This document shows, in pieces, positions 52,472-60,952 of a stretch of 64,000 bases of DNA. This DNA comes from Streptomyces sp. NBC_01689. Lineage in GTDB: Bacteria > Actinomycetota > Actinomycetes > Streptomycetales > Streptomycetaceae. The stretch lies in contig NZ_CP109592.1 of assembly GCF_036250675.1 (NCBI RefSeq), positions 4,154,001 through 4,218,000 of the forward strand, given 5' to 3'. The position numbers were made by a program, and so were the translations under genes. The notes beneath the pieces were generated by a model, which was not told the origin of the DNA, did not search any database, and worked only from the letters and a program-made list of their open reading frames with translations. Numbering within the stretch: the stretch's first letter is position 1; every line of letters begins with the position of its first letter.

Positions 52472-53755
52472 TTAGCGGATCGCGTCCAGCAGAGCGGCCG
52501 CGGTGAAGAGCTCGACCCCGACCGTGATGGCCGACTCGTCCGCGTCGAAGTCGCCGCGGTGCAGGTCACGGGTGGTGCGCTCGCCCGGCGTACGGACTCC
52601 GAGGCGGGCCATGGCGCCGGGCACGTGCTCCAGGTACCAGGAGAAGTCCTCGCCACCGAGGCTCTGCTCGGTGTCCTCTACGGAGTACGGGCCGCGCCGC
52701 GAGGTCATGGCGTCGTGCAGGAGTTCCGTGACCGCCGGGTCGTTGACGACCGGCGGGACGCCCCGGATGTAGTTGATCTCGGACTTGGCGCGGTAGAGGT
52801 TCGCGATCTCGTCGATGGCCTCGTGCACCAGGTCGGGCGCCTGCCGCCACGCCTCCAGATCCAGGCAGCGCACGGTTCCGGAGAGCTCGGCGTGCTGCGG
52901 GATGACGTTGCAGGCGTGCCCCGACTCGATCCGCCCCCAGGTCACCGCGAGGCCGCTGCGGGCGTCCACGCGCCGCGCGACGAGCGACGGCACGTCGGTC
53001 ACGACCCGCGCGGCGGCGGTCACGAGGTCGGTGGTGAGGTGGGGGCGCGCGGTGTGGCCGCCCGCGCCGTCGAGCGCGATCTCCAGCCGGTCGCAGGCCG
53101 AGGTGATGGGACCGTGACGCAGTCCGATCCGCCCGGCGTCGACCTTCGGGTCGCAGTGCACGCCGATGATCCGCCCCACGCCGTCCAGCACACCGGACTC
53201 GATGGCGTCGGGCGCTCCCCCGGGCAGCACCTCCTCGGCGGGCTGGAAGATCAGCCGTACGGGATGGGGCAGCAGCCCCTGGCGGTGCAGGTCGGCGAGG
53301 ACGAGCCCGGCGCCGAGGACGACGGTCGTGTGCACGTCGTGGCCGCAGGCGTGCGCGCGGTCGGGCACGGTCGAGCGGTACGCGCAGTCACTCTTCGCGT
53401 CCGGGATGGGCAGCGCGTCGATGTCGGCGCGCAGCGCGAGCATGCCGCGTCCGCCGTCCACCACACCGTCCTGTGCGCCGTCGAGCGCCCCGCCGCGCTC
53501 GTCCGTTCCGGTGCTCTCGTCGTCGATACCGATGTCACAGATGAGCCCGGTCCCGATGTCGAGCACGCGGGGCCTGAGGCCCGCCTGCTCCAGGCGTGCC
53601 TTGAGCGCCGCGGTGGTGCGGAACTCCTGGTTGCCGAGTTCCGGGTGCATGTGCAGGTCGCGCCGGAACGCGATCAGCTCGTCACGCAGGGCGTCGGGCA
53701 GGGTGCCGGGGAGCACCGCTCCCCCGGGGACATCGGCCTCGTACTCTCGGGACAT
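52472..53755 (-). CDS. M20-family amidohydrolase
   Basis: A 427-residue M20D-type peptidase/aminoacylase, similar to hippurate or IAA-amino-acid hydrolases. It shows FRRDLHMHPELGNQEFRT, ADIDALPIPDAK, the metal site HACGHDVHTTVVLGAGL, FQPAEEVLPGGAPDAI, GVHCDPKVDAGRIG and SLGGEDFSWYLEHVPG. The middle (~160-290 region after HTARPHL) is the dimerisation domain. It probably releases an amino acid from an N-acyl compound. An inserted Asp/Glu/Gly-rich loop (GIDDESTGTDERGGALDGAQDG) before the metal site is unusual. GAGGGTG lies 9 nt before the ATG at 53755. Confidence 0.93.
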   Translation of the reverse strand: MSREYEADVPGGAVLPGTLPDALRDELIAFRRDLHMHPELGNQEFRTTAALKARLEQAGLRPRVLDIGTGLICDIGIDDESTGTDERGGALDGAQDGVVDGGRGMLALRADIDALPIPDAKSDCAYRSTVPDRAHACGHDVHTTVVLGAGLVLADLHRQGLLPHPVRLIFQPAEEVLPGGAPDAIESGVLDGVGRIIGVHCDPKVDAGRIGLRHGPITSACDRLEIALDGAGGHTARPHLTTDLVTAAARVVTDVPSLVARRVDARSGLAVTWGRIESGHACNVIPQHAELSGTVRCLDLEAWRQAPDLVHEAIDEIANLYRAKSEINYIRGVPPVVNDPAVTELLHDAMTSRRGPYSVEDTEQSLGGEDFSWYLEHVPGAMARLGVRTPGERTTRDLHRGDFDADESAITVGVELFTAAALLDAIR

Positions 53756-54352
53756 CAATTGGTTCACCCTCTGAAGGGTAGGGCGACGGGGCGGCCGACT
53801 GACCCACGATCAACAAAACTTCAGCCCGTCAGGGGAAGAAACTTGGCCGCGCGACGCATAGGTTTCAGGTGGGATGGGTACGCTCGCCCGTCTTTACGGA
53901 CGAGGGGATCGTGAGCCAGACGGTATGCGCGCCCTGCGCGGGCCGCATCCCGGCCGAGGGCCGACCGGCGCCTGCGGGACGATGCCCGGCCGCTGCCGCG
54001 TCCGGGCGGGTGACCGACTGCGGTGACGGTCCGTGACCACGGGACGGCGCGAACCCTTGATCCGGGCCGCCGACCCTCTCTCGATCCAGTCCGCGGGGGG
54101 CTGCTCGCGGACACTCATAGGAGAACGCTCGGGGTGTCCGAGCCCATTCCCGTACCCCACGGTCCCACAGACCTGACCGAGATCATGCACATGGATGCCG
54201 GGACACCACTCTTTGTCGACCAGGGCGCGAGTGCTCTGTCGATCAGGGCCGTTCCGCGACGAGGGCGAGCCAGGCGCCTGTGCCGCGGGAGGCGGCCGGG
54301 TGCGCCCTCGTGACCCTGGCGACTCCCCTCCGACCCACCCGACCCACCCGAC
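53756..54352. other. 597-bp region without a recognisable gene
   Basis: Both strands have short Arg/Pro-rich open frames without motifs, good starts or conserved wording. It should contain the promoter of the amidohydrolase. GC content is slightly lower than in the genes at 53860-53900. No repeat or hairpin stands out. Confidence 0.5.
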
Positions 54353-55204
54353 TCACCACCCCGCCCGTCCCGCCCGCACGGTCCGGACCCGCTCGATCGC
54401 CCTGCGGGTCGCGCCGACGAACGTCCAGAAGGGCGGGAGGAGGCTGGTCGCGCGGGTGGCGAGGGTGTTGCGGCCCTCGGCGAACATCGCGGCGCGCAGG
54501 GCCGTGGTGATCTCCAGCTGGGCGCCCATGCCGAGGAGGGTGCGGTTGCAGATGTTGTCCGGGAAGACGCCCGCGATCTCCTCGTCGCCCGAGGCCGTCA
54601 CCGCGCGGATGCCGGCCGCGGTGAACTCCTCCATGAGGTACCGGCGGAAGACGGGGTCGAGGCCGCCCACGAGGACGGCCGCGGCGCCCGGCTCCAGGCC
54701 CGCCTGCTCCGGCCCGCAGCCGTGCAGGGAGAGGACGGTGAGACTGTCCGCGCACAGCGAGCGGGCGACCGGGTCGTCGCAGTGGGTGGAGGTGACGTGC
54801 AGGCGGCTGTTTCCGCTGCTCATCAGCCCTTCGAACATCCAGAAGTCGTACAGCGGTCCGGCGGGTGGGGTGGGCCGGAGATCGGCGGGGTCGTAGCCGG
54901 CCGTCGCCAGGCAGAGTTCCGACGTGCCCCCTTCTATGCCGCCGCCGTGCGGGGCGATGACCGTGGTGCGGAAGGAGGGGGCGCGGCCGGTCGGGCCCGT
55001 GGCGTCGGCCGGGTGGCGTCCGGCGCGGCGGACCCAGTGCACGCCCTCCGTCCAGGCGGGGTCGGCGTACAGGGCCGTGTTCGAGGCCGGTTCGGCGGTC
55101 GGCGGGGGTGCCGTGGCCGGCGTCGCGCCCGCGGCGGCCGTCACCGTGTTCGGTGCGGGGGTCACCGCGGGCGCGGTGCGAGCGGTTCGGCGTCCGGTCT
55201 CCAT
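54353..55204 (-). CDS. Poly-gamma-glutamate hydrolase family protein
   Basis: A 283-residue protein of the phage-type poly-gamma-glutamate hydrolase family (PghP-like, formerly DUF867). The zinc-site signature is TVIAPHGGGIEGGTSEL, followed by YDFWMFEGLMSSGNSRLHVTSTHCDDP and ...VLSLHGC, with NICNRTLLGMGAQLEITTALR near the end. The first ~50 residues are Ala/Thr/Pro-rich and not a clear signal peptide. It may cut gamma-glutamyl polymers. It sits next to a pstB remnant and a cell-wall polymer locus. Confidence 0.85.
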   Translation of the reverse strand: METGRRTARTAPAVTPAPNTVTAAAGATPATAPPPTAEPASNTALYADPAWTEGVHWVRRAGRHPADATGPTGRAPSFRTTVIAPHGGGIEGGTSELCLATAGYDPADLRPTPPAGPLYDFWMFEGLMSSGNSRLHVTSTHCDDPVARSLCADSLTVLSLHGCGPEQAGLEPGAAAVLVGGLDPVFRRYLMEEFTAAGIRAVTASGDEEIAGVFPDNICNRTLLGMGAQLEITTALRAAMFAEGRNTLATRATSLLPPFWTFVGATRRAIERVRTVRAGRAGW

Positions 55205-55218
55205 GCCGACCGAGGATG

Positions 55219-55813
55219 TCAGCCGAAGCGGCCCGCCACATAGTCGGCCGCGCGCTGGACCTCAGGGGTGCCGAAGATGTGTTCGGTGTCACCGTGTTCG
55301 ACGATGCCGCCGGGGGTGCCCTGCTCGGCGAGGAATAACGCGCACTGCTGGGAGACGCGGGCCGCCTGCTGCATGGTGGGGGTGACGATCACCACGGTCA
55401 CCTGGCCCGCGAGTTCGTGGATGGTCTCCTCGACCCGGCGGGTGGACGTGGGATCGAGCGCGGAGCACGGTTCCTCCATCAGCAGCACCTGGGGGCGTAC
55501 GGCGAGGGCCCGGGCGATGCACAGTCGCTGTTGCCGGCCGCCCGAGAGCGCCCCGCCGGGCTGGCGGAGCCGGTCCCGTACCTCCTTCCACAGGCCTGCC
55601 CCGGTCAGGCTCTCCTCGACCAGTTCGTCCTTCTCGCGGCGGCCGGCGCGGGTGCCCGTCAGACGCAGGCCCGCCACCACGTTGTCGTAGATCGACATGG
55701 CGGGGAACGGGTTGGGCTTCTGGAAGACCGTGCCGATCCGGCGGCGGGCGTCGGTCAGGCGGCGCTCGGGGGCGTAGATGTCCTCGCCGTCGAAGCGGTC
55801 GTCCGCCCCACGC
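55219..55813 (-). pseudogene. pstB: Remnant of phosphate ABC transporter ATPase PstB (5' end missing, motifs decayed)
   Basis: About 195 codons resemble the C-terminal three quarters of PstB ([92 protein letters not shown]). The N-terminal strand and Walker A are absent in all frames upstream. The Walker B Asp is Glu (LLMEEP), the H-loop His is Pro (VIVTPT) and the signature reads LSGGRQQ. It cannot be a working ATPase. No pst permease or PstS gene is nearby. Homology starts abruptly beside the terminator at 55817-55847. Confidence 0.8.
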
Positions 55814-55816
55814 GGA

Positions 55817-55847
55817 AACGCCCCGCCCAGGATCTGGGCGGGGCGTT
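55817..55847 (-). terminator. Terminator of the leftward glycopolymer operon
   Basis: A perfect 14-bp inverted repeat (AACGCCCCGCCCAG and complement) with a GAT loop, ~100 bp past the polysialyltransferase-family stop, directly at the broken end of the pstB remnant. Confidence 0.8.
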
Positions 55848-55949
55848 CGGGGCGGAATCCGGTCTGCGCCGCGAGTGGCCGGGTGTCGGTGAAAGGGGGG
55901 CGGCCGTCGCCGTCCGCGGGATGTCGCGGGCGCGCGGCGGCGCGGGTTC

Positions 55950-57080
55950 CTACGCCGTCGCGACGGAGGACAGCCGGTGCACGTCCCGGGCCGTGCCGGT
56001 GACGCCCGACAGGAAACCCTGGGCGCGCGGAGAGGCCGTCTCCGTCAGCCACGCCGGGTCGATGTCACAGACGGCGACCCGGACCTCGGTCCCCACCAGC
56101 GCCAACGGCAGCGTGTGCACGACGGTGGAGGGGAAACTCAGGATCGTGCGGCCGATGGGTCCGCGCCGGGCGATGAGTTCGAGGGGGAGGTCGGGGCGGA
56201 CGATCTCCAGCCCCGTCTCGACGGCCAGCCGGTGGAGCTTGTCGCTGCTCTCCCTGCGGTGGGCGAAGTAGCGGGTCGCGCCGTGCGCCTTGGCGAGCGA
56301 ACGGACCGCCTCCAGATAGCGGTCCGGGTCCACCACACCCGTCTCCACCAGCGAGGTGCCGACCAGGTCGGCCCCCTTGGTGATCCGGGGCGGCCCGAAC
56401 CGGGCGCGGGTCCAGGAGAAGTCGTTGGCGGTGATGGTGACACCGTCCGGCGCCGAGTCGATCGGCATGGAGGAGAAGACCTCCACCCGCCGTCCCGCGC
56501 TCGGCGTGAGCCGGCGGCGGGCCGAGGACGACACCGGGGCGAAGAGCACGTCACGGGCGCCGGGACGGCCCCCGCGCCGGTGCCACCGCACCAGGCGTTC
56601 ACCGCGGGCCAGCTGCGCGACGAACTCCATGGTGGCCGTGCCGTCGTCCACGACCACCAGGTCGCGGGCCTTGGTGATCGTCAGCAGGAGCTGCACGTAA
56701 CGGGAGAACGGGTCCCCCATGACGATGCGGTGGGCCCTGCGCAGCAGTGGTGCCAGACCGCCGATGGTGTGGAAGGGGGCCGTGGTGCCGCCGCGCGCCT
56801 CCTCCCAGCGGACCTCGTGACCCTCGTCGCGGGCCAGCTCGGCCATGCGGCGCAGCTGGCCGCGGGTCATCGGGTCGTTGGGCGAGAGGACGACGAGGGT
56901 GAGCCCCGCGCCGGCGGACCGGACGGACGCGCCGTCCGGTCCCGCGCCGGGTGCCCGCTCGCCGGCCTCCGTCGCGTGCGGGACGTGGGCATGCGCCCAC
57001 TCCAGCACGTTCAGGAGCTGTACCGGGCTCTCGACGAAGGCCAGCGTGTGGGGGCCGGAGGTACCGGCGCGGGGGCTCAT
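55950..57080 (-). CDS. Polysialyltransferase-family glycosyltransferase
   Basis: A 376-residue protein resembling the alpha-2,8-polysialyltransferase (POLYST/GT52-like) family. It has an N-terminal [20 protein letters not shown] (the E-S-P-x-Q start of the family), [32 protein letters not shown] and the CMP-binding-like [15 protein letters not shown] with P-S-T and His. It is the last gene of the leftward operon with neuB and neuA, so it should transfer Kdn or a sialic-like sugar onto a cell-wall polymer. From memory, the matching S. coelicolor region makes teichulosonic acid. No membrane helix is evident. Confidence 0.8.
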   Translation of the reverse strand: MSPRAGTSGPHTLAFVESPVQLLNVLEWAHAHVPHATEAGERAPGAGPDGASVRSAGAGLTLVVLSPNDPMTRGQLRRMAELARDEGHEVRWEEARGGTTAPFHTIGGLAPLLRRAHRIVMGDPFSRYVQLLLTITKARDLVVVDDGTATMEFVAQLARGERLVRWHRRGGRPGARDVLFAPVSSSARRRLTPSAGRRVEVFSSMPIDSAPDGVTITANDFSWTRARFGPPRITKGADLVGTSLVETGVVDPDRYLEAVRSLAKAHGATRYFAHRRESSDKLHRLAVETGLEIVRPDLPLELIARRGPIGRTILSFPSTVVHTLPLALVGTEVRVAVCDIDPAWLTETASPRAQGFLSGVTGTARDVHRLSSVATA

Positions 57081-57118
57081 CGGCGTACGACCGTCCCGTC
57101 GTAAGGAGATCAGGGAGT

Positions 57119-58054
57119 TCAGACCGCGACGGGCTCGCCGGCGGCGGCGGCGATCTCCGCCTCGGCGACGACGCCGGTGACGCGGCGCAGCTTCTTCATC
57201 GGGCCGAGCTCCGACTCGTAGACCTTCTTGACACCGTCACCGAGGGAGGCCTCGATGGTGCGGATGTCACGGACGAGGCGGGTCAGGCCCTGCGGCTCGA
57301 CGGAGGCGGCCTGGTCGGAGCCCCACATCGCGCGGTCGAGGGTGATGTGACGCTCGACGAAGGTGGCGCCGAGGGCGACCGCGGCGAGCGTGGTCTGCAG
57401 GCCCGTCTCGTGACCGGAGTAGCCGATCGGCACGTTCGGGTACTCGGCCTGGAGGGTGTTGATGACCCGCAGGTTGAGCTCCTCGGCCTGCGCCGGGTAG
57501 GTCGACGTGGCGTGGCACATCAGGATGTTGTCGCTGCCGAGGACCTCGACCGCGTGGCGGATCTGCTTCGGGGTCGACATGCCGGTGGAGAGGATGACCG
57601 TGCGGCCGGTGGCGCGCAGGGCGCGCAGCAGCTCGTCGTCGGTCAGCGAGGCGGAGGCGACCTTGTGGGCCGGGACGTCGAACTTCTCCAGGAAGGCGAC
57701 GGCCTCGGTGTCCCACGGGGAGGCGAACCAGTCGATGTTCTTGCTCTTGGCGTACTCGTCGATCTGGCGGTACTCGTCCTCACCGAACTCCACGCGGTGG
57801 CGGTAGTCGATGTAGGTCATGCGGCCCCAGGGGGTGTCGCGCTCGATGTCCCACTGGTCGCGCGGGGTGCAGATCTCCGGGGTGCGCTTCTGGAACTTGA
57901 CGGCGTCGCAGCCGGCCTCGGCGGCGGCGTCGATCAGCTTGAAGGCGTTCTCCAGCTCACCGTTGTGGTTGATGCCGATCTCGCCGACGACGTAGACGGG
58001 GTGGCCGGGGCCGGCGGTCTTCGAACCGAAGCTGCGCAGACGGGAGTTGCTCAT
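57119..58054 (-). CDS. neuB: NeuB-family nonulosonate (sialate/Kdn) synthase without SAF domain
   Basis: A 311-residue TIM-barrel synthase that condenses phosphoenolpyruvate with a hexose (mannose, ManNAc or their phosphate). Motifs are VVGEIGINHNGELENAFKLIDAAAEAGCDAVKFQKR, SPWDTEAVAFLEKFDVPAHKVAS, ILSTGMST, LMCHATSTYPA, GYSGHE and GATFVERHITLDRAMWGSDQAASVEP. It stops after the barrel; the usual C-terminal antifreeze-like SAF domain is absent. Given the teichulosonic acid context, Kdn is a likely product. AAGGAACG lies 9 nt before the ATG, and it follows neuA by 13 bp. Confidence 0.92.
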   Translation of the reverse strand: MSNSRLRSFGSKTAGPGHPVYVVGEIGINHNGELENAFKLIDAAAEAGCDAVKFQKRTPEICTPRDQWDIERDTPWGRMTYIDYRHRVEFGEDEYRQIDEYAKSKNIDWFASPWDTEAVAFLEKFDVPAHKVASASLTDDELLRALRATGRTVILSTGMSTPKQIRHAVEVLGSDNILMCHATSTYPAQAEELNLRVINTLQAEYPNVPIGYSGHETGLQTTLAAVALGATFVERHITLDRAMWGSDQAASVEPQGLTRLVRDIRTIEASLGDGVKKVYESELGPMKKLRRVTGVVAEAEIAAAAGEPVAV

Positions 58055-58067
58055 GGTGAGACGTTCC

Positions 58068-59375
58068 TTACTTGTCGAGGGAGTCGAGAGAAGGGCCGAG
58101 GATCCAGCTGGCGATCTCTCGGATCGCGCCGTCGCCGCCGGGGACGGTGGTGACCGCGCGTGCGGCGCCGCGCACGACGTCGTGGGCGCTCGCGACCGCC
58201 ACGGGCCAGCCCACGAGGGCGAAGCACGGGAGGTCGTTGACGTCGTTGCCGACGTAGAGCACGCGCTCAGGCGCGATGCCCTGCTCCTCGCACCACTGCT
58301 TCAGTGCGAGGTCCTTGCGGTCGATGCCGTGGAGGACCGGGATCTTGAGTTTCCGGGCCCGGGCGGCGACGACCGGGTTCTGTTCCGTGGACAGGATCAG
58401 CATCGTCAGCCCGCTCTTGCGGAGGGCGGCGATACCGAGGCCGTCCCCGCGGTGCACGGAGACGAACTCCCGTCCATCGGAGTCGATCAGCACCCTGTCG
58501 TCGGTCTGGGTGCCGTCGAAGTCGAGGACGACCGCGTCGATGTCTTCGGCGGTCGGGAGGGCGCCGGGCCGGTTCGCGTCGAAGAGCGTCGCGAGGGCAC
58601 GGGCGCGGGCGAGGTCGTGCGGGTCGTCGATCTCCAGCACGCGGGCGGGGTCGGTGCGCACGAGTTCGGTGCGGCCGAAGAAGCGGTGCTTCGCGTCGCG
58701 GAAGCCGGCCGCCTCCATCGCGTAGACGGCACCGGTCTCCAGGAGGTCCTGGGGACGGTCCTGCCGGCGCGGGCGGAAGGACTTGTCGTGGTTGACGCCG
58801 TAGCCGCCGCTGGTGCCGGTGTCCGTGACCAGGGTGTCGGTGCCGCCCGCGACGGCGGCGCGCCCCGCGTCGGCGGCGACCGGGACGGCCGGCTCGTCGT
58901 CCCCGTCGCGCCACACGAAGCCGTGGAAGGCGGCCACGGTCAGCGCGGTGTCCGCGCCGTTCGTGATGATCGCGTCCACGACGCCGTCCACGTCCTCGCG
59001 GACGATGAACGGGCTGGTGCACTGGACGAGCAGCACCACGTCGACCGGGGAGCCGTGCAGCGCCTCGTGGGCGTCCATGGCGTGCAGGACGGCGGCCTCG
59101 GAGGTGGCGGTGTCACCGGCGATGGCGGCGGGCCGCAGCACGACCTCGGCGCCGGCCTGGCGGGCGGCGGCCGCGATGGCCTGGTCGTCCGTGGAGACGA
59201 CGACGTCCGTCACGAGACGGGCGGCGCGGCACTCGCGGACCGCGCGGGCCACCAGCGGTATGCCGCCGACCGGGAGCAGGTTCTTCGCGGGGACGCCCTT
59301 GGAGCCGCCACGCGCGGGGATCACCGCGAGCACGCGGGGCACCGGCGCCGGTCGGCCCGCTTCCGAGTTGGTCAT
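58068..59375 (-). CDS. neuA: CMP-nonulosonate (sialate/Kdn) cytidylyltransferase fused to a HAD phosphatase
   Basis: A 435-residue fusion. Residues ~10-250 form the cytidylyltransferase (VLAVIPARGGSKGVPAKNLLPVGGIPLVARAV, VVSTDD, LLVQCTSPFI, ETGAVYAME). Residues ~270-430 are a KdsC-type HAD phosphatase with DFDGTQTDD, ILSTEQNPVVAARARKL and VGNDVNDLPCFALVG. The phosphatase would remove the 9-phosphate of the NeuB product before the same polypeptide activates it with CTP. AAGGAG lies 8 nt before the ATG. It follows the DUF6716 gene by 44 bp in the operon. Confidence 0.93.
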   Translation of the reverse strand: MTNSEAGRPAPVPRVLAVIPARGGSKGVPAKNLLPVGGIPLVARAVRECRAARLVTDVVVSTDDQAIAAAARQAGAEVVLRPAAIAGDTATSEAAVLHAMDAHEALHGSPVDVVLLVQCTSPFIVREDVDGVVDAIITNGADTALTVAAFHGFVWRDGDDEPAVPVAADAGRAAVAGGTDTLVTDTGTSGGYGVNHDKSFRPRRQDRPQDLLETGAVYAMEAAGFRDAKHRFFGRTELVRTDPARVLEIDDPHDLARARALATLFDANRPGALPTAEDIDAVVLDFDGTQTDDRVLIDSDGREFVSVHRGDGLGIAALRKSGLTMLILSTEQNPVVAARARKLKIPVLHGIDRKDLALKQWCEEQGIAPERVLYVGNDVNDLPCFALVGWPVAVASAHDVVRGAARAVTTVPGGDGAIREIASWILGPSLDSLDK

Positions 59376-59419
59376 GCGCTGTTCTCCTTGACGAGGAAGG
59401 CTGGAGGGGTCGGCGGCGG

Positions 59420-60754
59420 TCACAGCTCCCCCATCCGCCGGATCACCGGGGCCACGCGCTGCACTCCGTGGCGGTAGGCGCCGCGGGCCGCCCGGCGCAC
59501 GATCTGCCGTACGGGGCTGGGCTCCCGGTCGGCCGCGGGGGCGCCGGGCAGGGGGCTGCCGTCCGGGGCCAGGTGGTGCCGGGCGAGGATCCCGGGCAGG
59601 TAGCCGGGCGCGGTGACGGGTGTGTAGTAGGGGGTCAGGGGCGGCAGCCCGGGGCCCGCGAGCAGTCCGGCGATGCGGGCGCGTGCCTCGTCGAAGGCCG
59701 TCTCGTAGGAGCCGTCGGCGGCCACGCCCTGCCGGGCCACCCACGCGGGGTCGGGCGCCGGCTGGTGTCCCGCGTCGAGCTGGTCCCAGGAGGCGAGGCA
59801 GCCGGAGCCCACGAAGTGGTGGTTGCCGAGCGACTCGCGCACCCCGAGGTCGCTGAGGACGACGGTGGGGATCCGGCGGTGGAGGGACTCCAGGGCCGCC
59901 GTGGAACTGATGGTGACCAGCAGGTCGGTGCGGTCGAGCACCTCGCCCATGTGTCCGTACACCAGGCGGAAGTTGGCGGGCAGATCGGCCTTCTGCGCCA
60001 GCTTCTGGTACGGCAGTTCCTCGATGTGCGTGGTGTGCTCGCCCGGCTTGGAGCGCAGCTTCAGCAGTACCTCGCGGTCGGGGTGCAGACGCGCGTGGGC
60101 GATCAGCCGGTCCAGCAGGTACGTGCGGTCCTTGCGGCTCTCCGGTACGGAGGGCTGGGCGGCGAACACGACGGTGTAGGGGTCGTCGTTCTTGCGGTAG
60201 GTGTCCCCGCCGAGGAAGGGCAGCGCCACCTCCGTCACGGACGAGGCGTCGGCGCCCACCCCCTCGTACACGTCCCGGAAACGGTCCGCGTCCTGGCGGG
60301 AGTTGGCGAGAACCAGGTCCGCGCCGTGCCGCAGCAGCAGGCCGTCGGCGAGCTTCTCGTAGACGACGCCGACATAGCCGGTGACGACCACGGGCCGCTC
60401 CGCCTGCCCGTCCCAGAGGCGGGCCAGACCGTGCAGGACCGCCTGGACGGCACCGCCGACCAGGGCGAGCACCAGGACGTCGTACCGCTCCCGCTCCATG
60501 GCGCGCAGGAATTCGACGGCGGTCACTTCGCGGAGGGAGTCCGCGCGGACGCCGACCTCTTCGAGCTGGCGGGCGGTGGGGGTGGCACGGCCGCGCAGGA
60601 GATAACCGTCGAGGCGGAGACCCGATTCCCGAATGTCCGTATTGGACGATTCGGACGGCGATATGCGGTTCGCGGTGAGCGAACCCCATTTCCACCGCGT
60701 ATCGGAATCCGCGAGGACGGCGACCCGTAGGGACTTCCTGGTACTTGCTGGCAC
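59420..60754 (-). CDS. DUF6716 putative glycosyltransferase
   Basis: About 444 residues in a GT-B-like layout. It opens with RVAVLADSDTRWKWGSLTANRI, then YDVLVLALVGGAVQAVLHGLARL, VVVTGYVGVVYEKLADGLLLRHGADLVLANSRQDADRFR, VLLKLRSKPGEHTTHIEELPY, and DLLVTISSTAALESLHRRIPTVVLSDLGV, which resembles donor-site wording of capsule transferases. The family function is unproven but it occurs with nonulosonate polymer genes. It is the first gene of the leftward operon. The GTG at 60754 lies 7 nt after TAGCGT (leaderless); TTG codons at 60760 and 60793 are alternatives. Confidence 0.82.
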   Translation of the reverse strand: MPASTRKSLRVAVLADSDTRWKWGSLTANRISPSESSNTDIRESGLRLDGYLLRGRATPTARQLEEVGVRADSLREVTAVEFLRAMERERYDVLVLALVGGAVQAVLHGLARLWDGQAERPVVVTGYVGVVYEKLADGLLLRHGADLVLANSRQDADRFRDVYEGVGADASSVTEVALPFLGGDTYRKNDDPYTVVFAAQPSVPESRKDRTYLLDRLIAHARLHPDREVLLKLRSKPGEHTTHIEELPYQKLAQKADLPANFRLVYGHMGEVLDRTDLLVTISSTAALESLHRRIPTVVLSDLGVRESLGNHHFVGSGCLASWDQLDAGHQPAPDPAWVARQGVAADGSYETAFDEARARIAGLLAGPGLPPLTPYYTPVTAPGYLPGILARHHLAPDGSPLPGAPAADREPSPVRQIVRRAARGAYRHGVQRVAPVIRRMGEL

Positions 60755-60761
60755 GTCCAAG

Positions 60762-60767
60762 ACGCTA
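60762..60767 (-). promoter_or_regulatory. Putative -10 box of the leftward glycopolymer operon
   Basis: TAGCGT on the minus strand, 7 nt before the GTG of the DUF6716 gene. The -35 is not clear (a TTGGGC lies at 20 nt). Confidence 0.45.
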
Positions 60768-60939
60768 GGAAGCCATTCCGAGTAGCGGCCCAACCCGAAT
60801 GCAACAAACGGTTAACAGCACATCGACGAATGGCGAATCAGGCCGTGAACCATCCAGAAATCAGCCTGGTTCACGGCTTCGCCACGCGTCGTTCACCTGA
60901 CATCTCACCAACGGCCAAGACGAATGCCGGACCGCCCCC

Positions 60940-60945
60940 TAACGT
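60940..60945 (+). promoter_or_regulatory. Putative -10 box of the rightward glycopolymer operon
   Basis: TAACGT, 7 nt before the GTG of the GT2 gene; same spacing and a similar hexamer as on the divergent side. Confidence 0.45.
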
Positions 60946-60952
60946 CACGTGG

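Noticed and set aside
53894..54190. 98-codon leftward open frame in the empty region
   Set aside because: It is Arg/Pro-rich, without motifs or a ribosome binding site, and typical of chance open frames in high-GC DNA.
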